A DNA stretch of 64,000 nt from Selaginella moellendorffii (lineage: Eukaryota; Streptophyta; Lycopodiopsida; Selaginellales; Selaginellaceae), in contig NW_003314363.1 in assembly GCF_000143415.4 (NCBI RefSeq), forward strand, positions 557,400 to 621,399, read 5' to 3'. The notes beneath the pieces are model-generated. The model did no database searches, had not been told where the DNA came from, and worked only from the letters and a program-made list of their open reading frames with translations. Position 1 is the first letter of the stretch. The number at the start of each line of letters is the position of its first letter. A program made the translations under genes and the position numbers. This document shows positions 44,048-55,903 of the stretch, piece by piece.

Positions 44048-44239
44048 GATTGAGTTTTTTGTTTAAAGAATTTTTCTTTCTTGTCTTCCTCTGCTTAGTA
44101 AAAGAAGTTGTTTTTAGACTATTAGAATTTTTCTTTTATTTGTAATTCTTTCCACGAAAGGTTTTGTTCGCTTCAAGGATGTACCATAACTATCAACACG
44201 ACGTTGAAATTCTACTGCAGGATGAATAAGATCGTTTGG

Positions 44240-44795
44240 TGTAGCGCATGTGGTTTTGACCCTTTATCCTATGGTGATTTACCATAGGATAACATCATGA
44301 AGCGGAACCTAACCCTTTTTGTGCCACGTGACAGATGCCACATGTCACATGCCACGTATCCATGCCACGTGTCCATAGGAACCCGAGGTTCAGGGCCTTG
44401 GGCCACTGAACAAAGGAATGGTGCCAAACTCCCAAGCATGAAGCCAAGGAGTGACGGAACCGAACCACAGAGCAACTCCCGAGCATAAAGCCCAAGGAGC
44501 GAAGGGACAGGGGCCCGGAGCGACTTGGAACAGTCCTAAAGTAACCCACATCCCATTGCTAGGACTAGCACGCAAAACGGAGCCAAACAAAGTCTGGCGC
44601 TATTTCGGCATACCGGTGGCATAACATGAGGATATGGGTACTCCACCAGCTAGCATGGTGTGGAGCTTGGGCTTAGACCCAAGCCAGACGCAGAACAAGG
44701 ACAAGCACGTGGGGGGTTCCAAATGTATAGTAGGGATAGTGAGTAGGTCGGGCATGGCCGACCAACCTGAGGCATAGTCTAGCTCCCGCTTGTAG
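44240..44795 (-). repeat. 3' LTR of LTR family X
   Basis: About 556 bp, oriented on the minus strand, starting at TGTAGC in plus orientation and matching 47608-48358. On its high side a C-tract (CCCCCCCCCGCCC, G-rich in element sense) serves as the polypurine tract. It holds the unoccupied form of the site where the other copy carries the 194-bp insertion. Confidence 0.75.
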
Positions 44796-47607
44796 CCCCC
44801 CCCCGCCCTTGAGGAACACACGCTTTGGGCTTTCACCCCAAGCCTCCCTTAGTATCAGAAGTTAGTCTCTGGGACAAGTTCAAAACTTACTAAATATGGA
44901 ATAGCGCTAGATTGCGAATTTGGACACGGGACAAACACCATTGTGTTCAGGCCAACCTCTACATTCCGTAGATATGCAAAATGAGCAAATCTAGACGCTT
45001 TCCATAAATAGCATTTGGGACCGAAATGAGACTAACACAAAGGGCATGATAGTGAGGGTGTTTGGTAGACACGGTAAGCTATCATCTAGTGAATATTGAG
45101 GGACCAATCTCAATATCGCGGGGGTTCCCAACACTAGCAAATGCAAGTTAACAACATGAGTTTCTCATCACCGTGTCAAGTCTGCTTGACAAATGACAAC
45201 TTAGGATTTCCTTCCTTAGTGCCCTTCCGGTCTAAGTGCACATGTGATGACCAGTTTCTCAACTAGCTTAGGTGGAGACTAATAACGGGTCCAGCAATAC
45301 CGACCTCCTGCCGTCATGGCAATAAGGAAAGAATATCCGAAAGGACTAGCCGATAGGTAACTTTCGATACCCGAAGTCACATTCGCAACACTCTCCCCCC
45401 CTAGGGAAGATCGACGTCCTCGTTGATGCATACTCGAGTTTAGAATACCACCAAGGAAACAACTCCCGAAAAAATTCACGGTACTCACACTATGTGAGAA
45501 ATGCACCAACTTAAATGAGTTAGGAGGCAACCTCTTTGTCTAACGCGGATGCGCTACTAGCTCAGACACCTTCCGGCCGTCGTTGACAAGGAAATGACCA
45601 ATGGAGTCAGCCACCCTTGCTGCTCTGGGTGTCACCGAGCTACAAAAGTGTGATACACCCTACCCACAGGGACATAGAGAGAGAAGCCAGAGGCTTCAAC
45701 CCTCCTGAGCAAAGAGACCAAACCCGTCGATAAGGTTTAGATAGACTACTGTAAACAAGCAGTTAGAGTTGTTTACAAGTATTAGCGTATAGGAACCACC
45801 AAGATCACAAGAGTTGGAAAACATAGGATTGACCATCCAACAAAATTCAATAGCAAGTATATCATCAAGGAAACTTAATGATGAAACCTAACTACCGAAG
45901 ATGGCAAACAGTATGCCAAACAACTTACTAAAGAGAACTCAAGAATACAAAGTATCATTAACCGACAAGCACAATACTCGCGAATGTATCACTCGAAGGA
46001 AATAACATTCTAATCTATCAGAACTAACTCGTACAACAATCAACAGAACAGAATGAAAGCGGTAAGACCAACAAACACCCATTCATATCAACTATCACAG
46101 AAACCAATTTGATAGATCCTGGTCAACAATACCAAGGAACCAGAGTTGCTCAAGCAAGTGTCAGCAACATCCTATCAATATCTCAAACCCAAGAGACCAA
46201 TCCAAAGCAAACCAAAAGAACATGTGGTATTGCAAAAAGCCATAAGCCATCAAAGAGAACAACTAACTATCATAAAAGGTCATCAATCATCCTATCAATA
46301 GAGAGATGCATAATTATTGTCGAAGAAAGATTCTACCATTCCGAAGAATAGAAAATCATTCTTGATCAACAATAATCAAGCAAAACCTTTGAGAAGGATA
46401 ATCAACTATCCTAGATGATAGTCAATCATCATCAATGATTGCTAGATGCAAATACTAACTTCAACATTGAAGCGAATGAGCCAAAATGCCTTCCCCTAAC
46501 AACTTCTAACAAATGGAACAATGAGCATGAAAACTCAAAGAACCAAAAGCTCGAAGAAGCCTATAGCTAAGTTTTGCCTATAATGATCACGAGTCTTGCA
46601 TAAACTAACTTCAATGCTAAAGAAGAAATCATGGCACAACCCACAATATCCTCCTCAACACATCCATAGCCAAACTTCATAATGCCAAAGCTAATGAAGA
46701 GCATATTCGCATCATGCCATTCTCCTTATGACCAAACTCAAAACTAATCTAACACCAAACTATTCAAGGAGCAATAGCAAGGTTCCCAGAAAAGAATTGA
46801 GCATTGTAACCCAAGTCTTCCAATAGCAAGTCTAGACAAAATGGTTTAGCGCTTCACCGCTATCCATCCCATGACTCACCACTTGCAAGACCATCATTTC
46901 CAACATTCATCAAGGTAGGGACTCTTGATTGCATATTGTGAACACGAGCAATGAGTCACATTTCGTTGCAAACCATCTTTCCAAGGAGAGAAAATGATTT
47001 AGGTGTTTGATCCTTCGTCCCTGATGACTCTCTTTTCGGTCTCATCTTTTGACCAAACCTCAAGCTTGCTTTCGCACTGCCTTCAATCCAATCCAAGAAA
47101 AGTTTATGAGAGAGCACGGCAATGGTTACTTGAATCAATAGACTCATCCCTACAGTCTTGGTTGATCCACTTATAACCATGCCTAGGAAGGATCCACTAG
47201 TGCCGTGGTAAATAGCTATGGACCAGCCTATTTGCCACTCATAGCAAACCCAGGGAAAGTTTACTTTCACCCACAGTACATGGAACAACTCATGGAACCA
47301 CCGATTAGCAACATAAATCCTGCCAACTCAAAGTGTAACCTCGAGTTGCTAATGCACCTCACTCACGAGCCCAAGCATAAACTTGTGCAAATGGAACATC
47401 TCACATCCATCTTATGAGCCCAAGAGCAAGCTCATGCAATGCGGTACAAAAAGGTAACCATATCCATACCCAAGGAACGATTGCAAAGTCTTTGCACCCA
47501 AACGTGTACCCACTCGGATCATTGTTTTCATCTCTGCGTATGCAACGAGACTAGTTGCCCAATCTCATTGGATAGTACTCGCCGAGACTCATCCTTTGAT
47601 ACCAAAT
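44796..47607 (-). mobile_element. Internal region of LTR family X, non-coding (LARD-like)
   Basis: Lies between the two X LTRs. The minus-strand primer-binding site TGGTATCAAAGG (plus 47594-47605) sits right next to the 5' LTR and resembles the initiator-Met tRNA site TGGTATCAGAGC. The region is AT-rich in long CA/AA-rich runs and has no recognisable gag or pol. It therefore looks like a non-autonomous large retrotransposon derivative that must use proteins from another element. Confidence 0.65.
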
Positions 47608-48358
47608 GTAGCACACATGGTTTTGACCCTTTATCCTATGATGATTTACCATAGGATAACACCACGAAGTGGAACCTAACCCTCTTTGTGCCACGTGACA
47701 GATGCCATGTGTCACATGCCACATGTCCATGCCACGTGTCCATAGGAACCCGAGGTTTAGGGCCTTGGGCCACTGAACTAAGGAACGGTGCCAAACTCCT
47801 AAGCATGAAGCCAAGGAGTGACGGAACCGAACCACGAAGCAACTCCCGAGCATAAAGCCTAAGGAGCGAAGGGAAAGGGGCTCGGAGCGCCTTGAAACAG
47901 TTCTAGAGTAACCCACATCCCATTGCCAGAACCAACACGCAAAACGGAGCCAAACAGAGTCTGGCGCTATTTCGGCATACTGTAAGCAATCAAAGAGAAC
48001 GACTTGAGAGACGATCCATGGGGTTCAAATATAGAGGGAAAGGGCCCATGAATAAGAGTGCACCCCCTTTTCCAATCGGTTAAGGGTCTTGGGATATTTG
48101 GGGTTAAGCATCCTTGGGTTTGAATAGTACTGGGCTGGGTGACCTCCCGGGAAGTCCAAACTCAGGGGCTTACACATACCAGTGGCCTAACGCGAGGATA
48201 TGGGTACTCCACCAGCTAACATGGTGTGGAGCTTGGGCTTAGACCCAAGCCAGACGCAGAACAAGGACAAGCATGCAAGCGGGAGCTAGACTATGCCTCA
48301 GGTTGGTTGGCCATGCCCGACCTACCCACTATCCCTACTATACATTTGGAACCCCCAT
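47608..48358 (-). repeat. 5' LTR of family X, interrupted by a 194-bp insertion
   Basis: Matches 44240-44795 except for the insertion 47981-48174 with its 5-bp duplication. Its outer ~85 bp (48274-48358) is in inverted order relative to the partner LTR. It also adjoins, across a Y solo LTR, another X polypurine tract (49802 on), so it may belong to two X elements in tandem. Confidence 0.7.
47981..48174 (+). mobile_element. Solo LTR with 5S rRNA-like domain (Cassandra-type)
   Basis: A 194-bp unit with termini TGTAAGC...GCTTACA, flanked by CATAC on both sides (47976-47980 and 48175-48179). The X LTR at 44240 has the same flanking text with a single CATAC and no insert, which proves the insertion. 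Positions 48101-48157 closely follow the 3' half of plant 5S rRNA: GTTAAGC-TCCTTGGG, then AGTACTGGGCTGGGTGACC and TCCCGGGAAGTCC. These include the internal Pol III control elements (A box, intermediate element, C box). Cassandra TRIM retrotransposons carry exactly such a 5S domain inside TG...CA LTRs. No primer-binding site or second LTR adjoins, so it is a solo LTR. Confidence 0.82.
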
Positions 48359-49796
48359 TGTGAGACACAAAATCCCTAGGCCCCAAAGTGGAGCCGGAAG
48401 GGCGCCACATGGTAGTGGCCGAAGCAAGAGCCAAACGAGCGTAACACATTTGGACCAAAAGCTCCGACTTGAAAAGTCAAGAGCGGGAGTGGAACTCCCA
48501 ACGAAGTGCTCGAGGAACGAGCACGAAGCGAGCAAAAGGCGAGGCTCCAAAAAGGGACCCAAAAGGACCAACACATGACACGTGGGAGTGTCCGAGATGG
48601 ACTCGAGTTGGAGTCCGAAGTGGAGTCTGAGATGGACCCGAGTTGGAGTCTGAAGTGGAGTCTGAGATGGACCCGAGTTGGAGTCCGAAGTGGAGTCTGA
48701 GATGGACCCGAGTTGGAGTCCGAAGTGGAGTCCGAAGTGGACCGAGGCCGAGACCGAGTCCGAGTCCGAGTCCGAGTCCAAGTCCGAGTCCGGAGCTTGA
48801 GAGGGTGAAAGCCCAAAGCGTTCGTCTCCCAGACCCTGGGGGGTTTGGTGAGCTCCAAAAGTATAGTAGGGGGAGGACTGCAATGGAGCCAGTTTAGCCA
48901 GGAAAGGCCAGTTTGGCCCAGGAAGGCCGGACCCAGTGTTGGGTGATGAGCTGCCCACTGGGAAGTCCAAGACTAGAGTGAACACGGACCGACAAGCGGG
49001 GTAGCTTGGTGAAGTGTTCAAGAGCCGGCTCTAGTTCCCCCGGGAGATCGACTGGCCGATGCTCCCAGTCCAAGTGTGGGTGGCACTACCTACTTGGATA
49101 CCAGGCGTGGCTCAACGGAACCTCGCTCTAAGCCCATGGCTAGAGCACCTAAAGGCGATAGGTGGGGAGAGTACCCAGGTGGCTCGCGTAAGGCCACGGT
49201 GTTCCGAAATGTTGTCCCAAAGGCCCAGACTGTGGAAAGGAAGAGGAGCAGTCCTCTGGAGAAGTGACCAAGGACACAGTCGTGTGGTGAAGAAGTCCCA
49301 AAGGACCGTGGGACTTAGTGGTCGGGCCTGTGGGCCTCGATCCAGTGGCAGTGTTGGCAAACACGGCCAAGGGCAGAAAGGGACTTAGTGGGGACTGATA
49401 GAGGGATATTGGGGAAGGCTATTCCCCTTGTCAGTGGGCATCCTAAGGATGCTAAGGAGTGGATCTGAGATCACCACTCACGGATGGTTTGCCTAGTCTT
49501 GGAGAGCCAAGACTGTGATGCAAGTGGTATTGGACTACCAGTGTGGCAAAGGTGATTGGGCATGGCCTTAACGTAATGGGCTGCTATGTCGGTGGTACCT
49601 TTGAGTGTCGGTCATGGGATCGGACACGTGGAGCACTTGGACCAAGTGTAAATGTTGAGTGGCATGGATGCCATTCTCGGGGCTAGCAAGTCCCAAGTCC
49701 TGGATTGGACTGATGGAGGTTGTGAATGAGACTCCTCCAAGTGGTCGGAGGTGTGGTTAAGTGACTAAAGTAGAACGGAAAATTTAGTCTCTTACA
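48359..49796 (+). mobile_element. Solo LTR of family Y
   Basis: 1,438 bp from TGTGAGACAC to CTTACA, matching the full Y LTR at 54201-55903. It is flanked by CCCAT (48354-48358) and CCTAT (49797-49801), a near-perfect 5-bp target duplication, and is not followed by a primer-binding site. It was inserted at the border between an X LTR and its polypurine tract. Confidence 0.7.
48590..48790 (+). repeat. Minisatellite inside Y solo LTR
   Basis: Repeats of GAGATGGACCCGAGTTGGAG-type units followed by a CCGAGT hexanucleotide run. Shorter than the matching array at 54430-54903. Confidence 0.85.
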
Positions 49797-49801
49797 CCTA
49801 T

Positions 49802-49986
49802 AGTGCCCCCCCCCCCCCTTGAGGAACACATGCTTTGGGCTTTCACCCCAAGCCTCCCTTAGTATCAGGAGTTTGTCTTTGGGACAAGTTCGAAACTTAT
49901 TAAATATGGAATAGCGCTAGATTGCGAATTTGGACACGGGACGAACACCATTGTGTTCAGGCCAACCTCTACATTCTGTAGATATG
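49802..49986 (-). repeat. Fragment of family X internal region
   Basis: About 185 bp nearly identical to 44793-44985, starting with the C-tract (polypurine tract on the minus strand). It is cut off at 49986 by the truncated Y LTR. Confidence 0.8.
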
Positions 49987-52900
49987 GATCGGACACATAG
50001 AGCACTTGGACCAAGTGCAAAGGTTGAGTGGCATGGATGCTATTCTCGGGGCTAGCAAGCCCCAATTTCTGAATGGGACTTATGGAGGTTGTAAATGAGA
50101 CTCCTCCAAGTGGTCGGAGGTGCGGTTAAGTGACTAAAGTAGAATGGAAAAATTAATCGTTTACAACTTGGTATCGGAGTTGTTCCTTAGTCTGACTCTT
50201 ATTGGTGCTCAAGTATATCACCACTTGTATTGGAATTGGAAGGTCCTAGGTATGGACTTATCCTCGATGAAGAGCATGTCAAGAGGACATGGCTTTCCAC
50301 TCAAGTTCATGCATGAACTTGTGCGTAATGTGGTGGATGGAAAAGGCCAGTAAAGGAACAACTTTGGGATCTTGGGAATAGTATAAATGTTTCCTCAGAG
50401 AGTTGAGGATGTGATCCAGATGAGTGTTTGATGCAGCAAACGGGCTAATGTAATTGTGGTAAACAACTATAGTTGGGATCACCAGAAAGATGCAAACTCT
50501 AAAACGATAATGGAGTTACAAGATTACCATTATATAGTTGAGGCTGGTGCTCATGAATTTGAGACCGGAATTGATGACCGTGGGAGGTCAAATATGAAAA
50601 AGGACACAAGTTTTTGAAATGGTAGCCAAGGTTACCTTTAATAAATGCTGGAACAACCCAAGGAGTTGGGGGTGTATTTAGAGGATGAGTTGATATTCTC
50701 ATCACATGGACAAATGGTTATAAGGGGCAAAAGGTTGCCCTTAGAGAACAAATCAAATGTCGGAGTAACACTTGCAAAGATGGTCCTTGTGAGTAGGACA
50801 TGAATACAAGGAGTTGTATTCCAGTGAGCTAGCACCTCAAAAGTAGGACCTCATGGGTCGTTGGATTAGCAAAGTCCAAAAAGTCTGATGACTCAAATAG
50901 AGTCAAAGAATAATCCTAAGGGATTGATGGAAGCATTTGGACTGAGGTGTGTGGTGCCCCACGAAGAATGGGGAGGATCTTGAGATCTAAGCATGAGAAC
51001 AATGTGTATCTCATTGATGCCAGAAAGTGCCATGCTAAAGTCGTAGGAAAGAGTTTCCCAGAAGAAAAAAAACTTTGACACAAAGTTGTGTGTGAACTCT
51101 ATAGTGCAGTGCTAATGGATAATTGGCATAAGAGACAACCATATTGGTCTTGGCAAAAAGACTTAGACACTAGTAAAAAGTGTCATAAAGGTAGGCTCGT
51201 GGAGCCGATCGTGTGGAGACACCGAATGTGCTAAGGCGTGCTGCCTTGAGGTCAAGTTGGCGGGTTTATGATAACCCCTTCTAAAGGAATCCCAATGGAA
51301 ATGGGAATGACATAGCCTAAGCTGAAAGGCATGCGGTTAGAGTGTGGTGACCCAGATAATGATGGAGGTGTGGAAGCACCAGCAATGAGTTGTAGGACTT
51401 GACAACTATGAGACAACTAAACAAAAGGTGCAAAATAATTCGTTAAATTAGTAGAAGACAACTACCTAAGACTTCTTATTGGGATAATGAAGTTAGATAT
51501 ACCCTTATGGGGGATAAATTACTTATGTTGCGATATAGTAAGTCAATGTCGAAAAGGGAATGCTCATTGTCAGAGAGGCCATTATTGGGACACCCAAACA
51601 TTCTAGAACACCAGAAAGTGGTGTTTGGTGTTATGAGGGCAATGGATAATGCCCAAGGGACAAAGTCCCTAGCAAATGATGGATAGGAGGTGCTATCCAA
51701 ATGTCCAAGGTTGCGGAGACGGGAGAAGTCCGTCTACCCAAATTGGACAAAGCCAAAAAGGGGATTTTGGCAAAGCTAGTGATGGGCATATGAAGGCCCA
51801 TAAGTAGCAATGGTAATCCCAGTGTGTGGGATTACAAGGTGAGCAAACCCAGATTGAAGAACCACTCCCTATGTTTTTGGGTAGGTTCATCCCTATGAAT
51901 ACTTCAAGGCATGGTAAAAAGTGCAAAGCTATCTTTCTAGTTTGGAAGAAAATAACCGAAGGAAATGTATGAGGCCAAAAGGCAAGTAGTAAAGGGATAG
52001 AACTAAACCGTAGGAATTGACAGGCATGACCAAGGGTGGTTATGCAAGTTGGGAGTGGAGAATCAAATGGGTGCTCAAGCATATTGTTATTAGCTGCTGG
52101 GATGCCATGGAGAGTCTAAAGCATGGGATTGTCCATGTTAGACTATATGGTAATTGGAAAGATTGCGAAAGGAGAGATGTTAGCAAGCTAAGGAACAGAG
52201 TTCCTTGAATGTTCCCCTAGGTAGATAAGTACCTAGTCAGCCAAGTGTAAATGGTTTATAGAATGTGCGAAATCAGAGTGGCGCAGCAAAAGCGTGGTCT
52301 TGAAGCTTGTCATAAGGTGAGGCTATCAAGGTTGGGGAAGTAGTTCCTAAGTGTTCAAAGAGAGGGCTTTGAATGAAAGTTGATGGTTAAGGACTTTCAC
52401 GCTTATGTATGAACCATATTACGGTGGCCGGATGACTTGCTAAGTGAGATTGGCAAGTCGGGGGAACGAATACCCTAGTTGAAGGAGCCAACTTCAAAGG
52501 GTGGCCCATGGGGCCGAGCATGGAGGAGTCCATGCATGATCATAGACATGTCAAGTGAGAGGACTTGGTAGTGCAGAGGAACTAGGTTCCTAAATTGTGA
52601 TCTGTAGCACGCTTTAAGTATAAGTTGGTGCATTGGCATGGGGAGTCACGCCAGGCATCCTGTGTGATGCTATCCGTAGATGTATATACGGAGGTTGGGT
52701 TTGAGTCCCAACCCTCTAGTGCTTGGGTTCAAGTCCCAACTCACTAGGGCGAGGTGATAGTTTGGAATATGAGGACACTCATTTTTCGGTGGACTCTTAG
52801 TGAGGAGACTGGTTTGGGCACACCGTCAAGCGAGGGATGCCTTAGAGTCGTGATGCACGGTTAGATTGCTTAGTGTGGCTTAGCATATCTAACTTGAACA

Positions 52901-54200
52901 CTTTGGTGCGAAGGGCACCAAGGACGTAGTGAATGAGATGGGGACACCTAGTCTCAGTTGCTATGGACCCTTGGCCGGAAGGGCTGGCTTGGGTGCACCG
53001 CCAAGTGTGGGGGATGCCCCCAGGGTCATGGTGAACAATTTAAAGGTCTAAAAGACCTAATATCTATTGGCAAACCTGTTAAGGTGCCGAGGTTAGATCA
53101 CTATATGATCTTATGGCTAAAACAAGGACAAAGTCCTTGTGAGGTTAAGGGATAAAGTTCCAAGTTCAAAGTGTTGATTGGAACTATTGATGATGGTGTG
53201 GCTTGGTCAAGGTGACCAAGTGGGAAGAACACCTAAGGGAAATGAGCTATATCAATGCGATGGCATAATAAGTCCGAGGAAAGTAGCCTCTATAAGAGAT
53301 TCATGGGAGGGTCTCAAAGTTGGGCCGTGATAGAGCCTATAGCAGAAAATACTAAGGAGACGTACTAGGGGTGAACACCCTCCAGACTTGGCAAAGGAGA
53401 GTCTTTGCTATAGAACCGAAAGGATACCTTGAGAATGGAGGTGACGATTCTGTGTTGCGTGGTGCAACAATCAAGGATAGGAGCAAAAGACTAGTGGCTA
53501 AGAAAAGGGCCATGAGAATCATGAGATGGAAGCCAAATAGCAAAGTTAGTCCAAGAACACTAATATGTTGGACACTAACAGATTATGGGAAGGCAATGTG
53601 TTTCCAAGGATAAGTTCCCAATTGCTTCGATTTGTCAAGGGTGGAAGCTCCAAGGGATGGAGTGGTAAAGTAGCCAAATGATAGGGCCATGGACAGCCCT
53701 AACACGAATTACAATAACTGGAACTTAGTGCCAAGGGTGGCACGATATCGAAGAGAGGATGATAGTGCCCTCAAATAAAGAACTTCCTAGGACGGGAAGT
53801 GGAATTACACCATGTGCAACATAAGGTGACAGAGACACCTAGGAAATTGACTCTAAGAAGTCAAAATTAAAAGTTCCAAAGTGCAAAGGTTATATCGATG
53901 GAAATTAAGACTACTTGAGAATAAGTAGTGAGATTAAGTTAGAGAAAGTGTCTCTAACGAGTTTAGTGAGAACTAAATCAATAAAAGGAAAGAACCACCA
54001 TAAGTGGTCGAATGAGCCTCTAAGTTGGAGAGGCTATACTCCTTAGAGGATAGGCAAGGCATAGTGAGCCTTCGGTATCAAACCATTGACGAATATTGGC
54101 AAGGGGCCAAAGATGGAAAGGGTAATACAAGTTGGTATTACTTTATAAAATAGTTTATCGTTCGATAAGGACATTGAACATCGTCTATAGGTGGTGGAGT
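49987..54200 (+). mobile_element. Family Y element: truncated 5' LTR and non-coding interior (LARD-like)
   Basis: 49987-50165 is the last ~180 bp of a Y LTR, ending TTTACA. The primer-binding site TGGTATCGGAG follows at 50169-50179. About 4.0 kb of interior reaches a purine-rich tract (AGGTGGTGGAGT) just before the 3' LTR. Open frames are short and show no gag, protease, RT or integrase text, so this is a non-autonomous element. Its 5' LTR was truncated by the rearrangement that joined it to family X DNA. Confidence 0.7.
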
Positions 54201-55903
54201 TGTGAGACACAAATCCCTAAGCCCCAAAGTGGAGCCAAAAGAGCACCATGTGATGGTGGCTAAAGCAAAAACCAAATGTGTGTAACATGTTTGGATTGAA
54301 AGCTCTGACTTGGAAGGTTGAGAGCGGGAGTTGAACTCCCAATGAAGTGTTCGAGGAACAAGCACGAAGTGAGAGATAAGTGAGTCTCTAGAAAAGGGAC
54401 ACAAGAGGACCGACACATGACACATGGAAGTGTCTGAGATGGATCCGAGATGGAGTCCGAGATGGACCCGAGATGGTGTCCGAGATGGAGTCCGAGATGG
54501 ACCCGACATGGAGTCCGAGATGGACCCGAGATGGATCCAAGACGGAGTACGAGATGGACCTGAGATGGAGTCTGAGATGGACCCGAGATGGAGTCTGAGA
54601 TGGACCCGAGATGGACCCGAGATGGATCCCGAGATGGAGTCTAAGTTGGACCCGAGATGGAGTCCGAGATTGACCCGAGATGGAGTCCAAGATGGACCCG
54701 AGATGGAATCCGAGATGGAGTCCGAGGTCAAGACCGAGACCGGGACCGAGACCGAGACCAAGATCAGGACCGAGACCAAGACCAAGGCTGAGGCCAAGTC
54801 CGAGCCCGAGCCTGAGTCCGAGTCCGAGTCCGAGTCCGCTGAGGAGTCCGAGTCCGAGTCCGAGTCCGAGTCCGAGTCCGAGTCCGAGTCCGAGTCCGAG
54901 TCTGAGAGGGTGAAAGCCCAAAGCGTTCGTCTCCCAGACCCTGGGGGGTTTGGTGAGCTCCAAAAGTATAGTGAGGGGGAGGACTGTAGTGGAGCTAGTT
55001 TGGCCAGGAAAGGCCAGTTTGGCCCAGGAAGGCTGTACCCAGTGTTGGGTGATGAGCTGCCCACTGGGAAATCCAAGACTAGAGTGAACACAGACCGACA
55101 AGCGGGGTAGCTTGGTGAAGTGTTCAAGAGCCGGCTCTAGTTCCCCCAGGAGATCGACTGGCCAATGCTCCCAGTCCAAGTGTGGGTGGCACTACCTACT
55201 TGGATACCCAGCGTGGCTCAACGAAACCTCGCTCTAAGCCCATGGCTAGAGCACCAAAAGGCGGAAGTTGGGGAGAGTACCCATGAGGCTCGCGTAAGGC
55301 CACGGTGTTCTGAAATGTTGTCCCCAAAATCCCAGACGGTGAAAAGGAAGAGGAGCAATCCTCTAGTGTAGTGACCAAGGATACGGTCACATGGTGAGGA
55401 AGTCCCAAAGGATAGTGGGACTTAGAGGTCGGGCCTACAGGCCTTGATCCAATGGTAGTGTTGGTGAACACGGCCATGGCCAGAAAGGGACTTGGTGGGG
55501 ACTGGAAAAAAGAGATTGGGGAAGGCTAATCCCCATGTCTGTGGGCATCCTAAGGATGCTAAGGAGTAGATCTGAGATGTTCACTCATGGACAAATGGCC
55601 TAGTCTTTGAGAGACGGGACTGCAACGCAGATGGTGTTGAATTACCAGTGTGACCAAGGTAAATGGGCATGGCTTTAGCGTAATGGGTTGAGAGGTCAGT
55701 GGTACCTTGGGGTGTTGGTCATGGGATCGGACACGTGGAGCACTTGGACCGAGTGCAAAGGTTGAGTGGCATGGATGCCTTTCTTAGGGCTAGCAAGTCC
55801 CAAGTTCTAAATGGGACTTATGGAGGTTGTGAATGAGACTTTTCCAAGTGGTCAGAAGTGCGGTTAAGTGACTAAAGTAGAATGGAAAAATTAGTCGCTT
55901 ACA
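54201..55903 (+). repeat. 3' LTR of family Y element
   Basis: 1,703 bp, TGTGAGACAC to GCTTACA. It matches the solo LTR at 48359-49796 but has a much longer minisatellite. The Glu-Ser and Pro-Ser coding frames here are products of that repeat. Confidence 0.82.
54430..54905 (+). repeat. Minisatellite and CCGAGT array inside Y 3' LTR
   Basis: About 290 bp of GAGATGGACCC / GAGATGGAGTCC units run into GAGACC units and then roughly 90 bp of almost pure GAGTCC (CCGAGT) hexanucleotide. Confidence 0.9.

Noticed and set aside
47981-48174. A true 5S rRNA gene
   Set aside because: Only the 3' half is similar, several positions differ, and it lies inside a TG...CA unit with a target duplication, so it is a retroelement domain and not a functional 5S gene.
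54424-55110. Long Glu-Ser / Pro-Ser / Leu-Gly coding frames in the 48.3-49.0 and 54.1-55.2 kb regions
   Set aside because: They are translations of the GAGTCC and GAGATGGACCC repeats inside Y LTRs; frames are open on both strands because the repeat has no stop codons.
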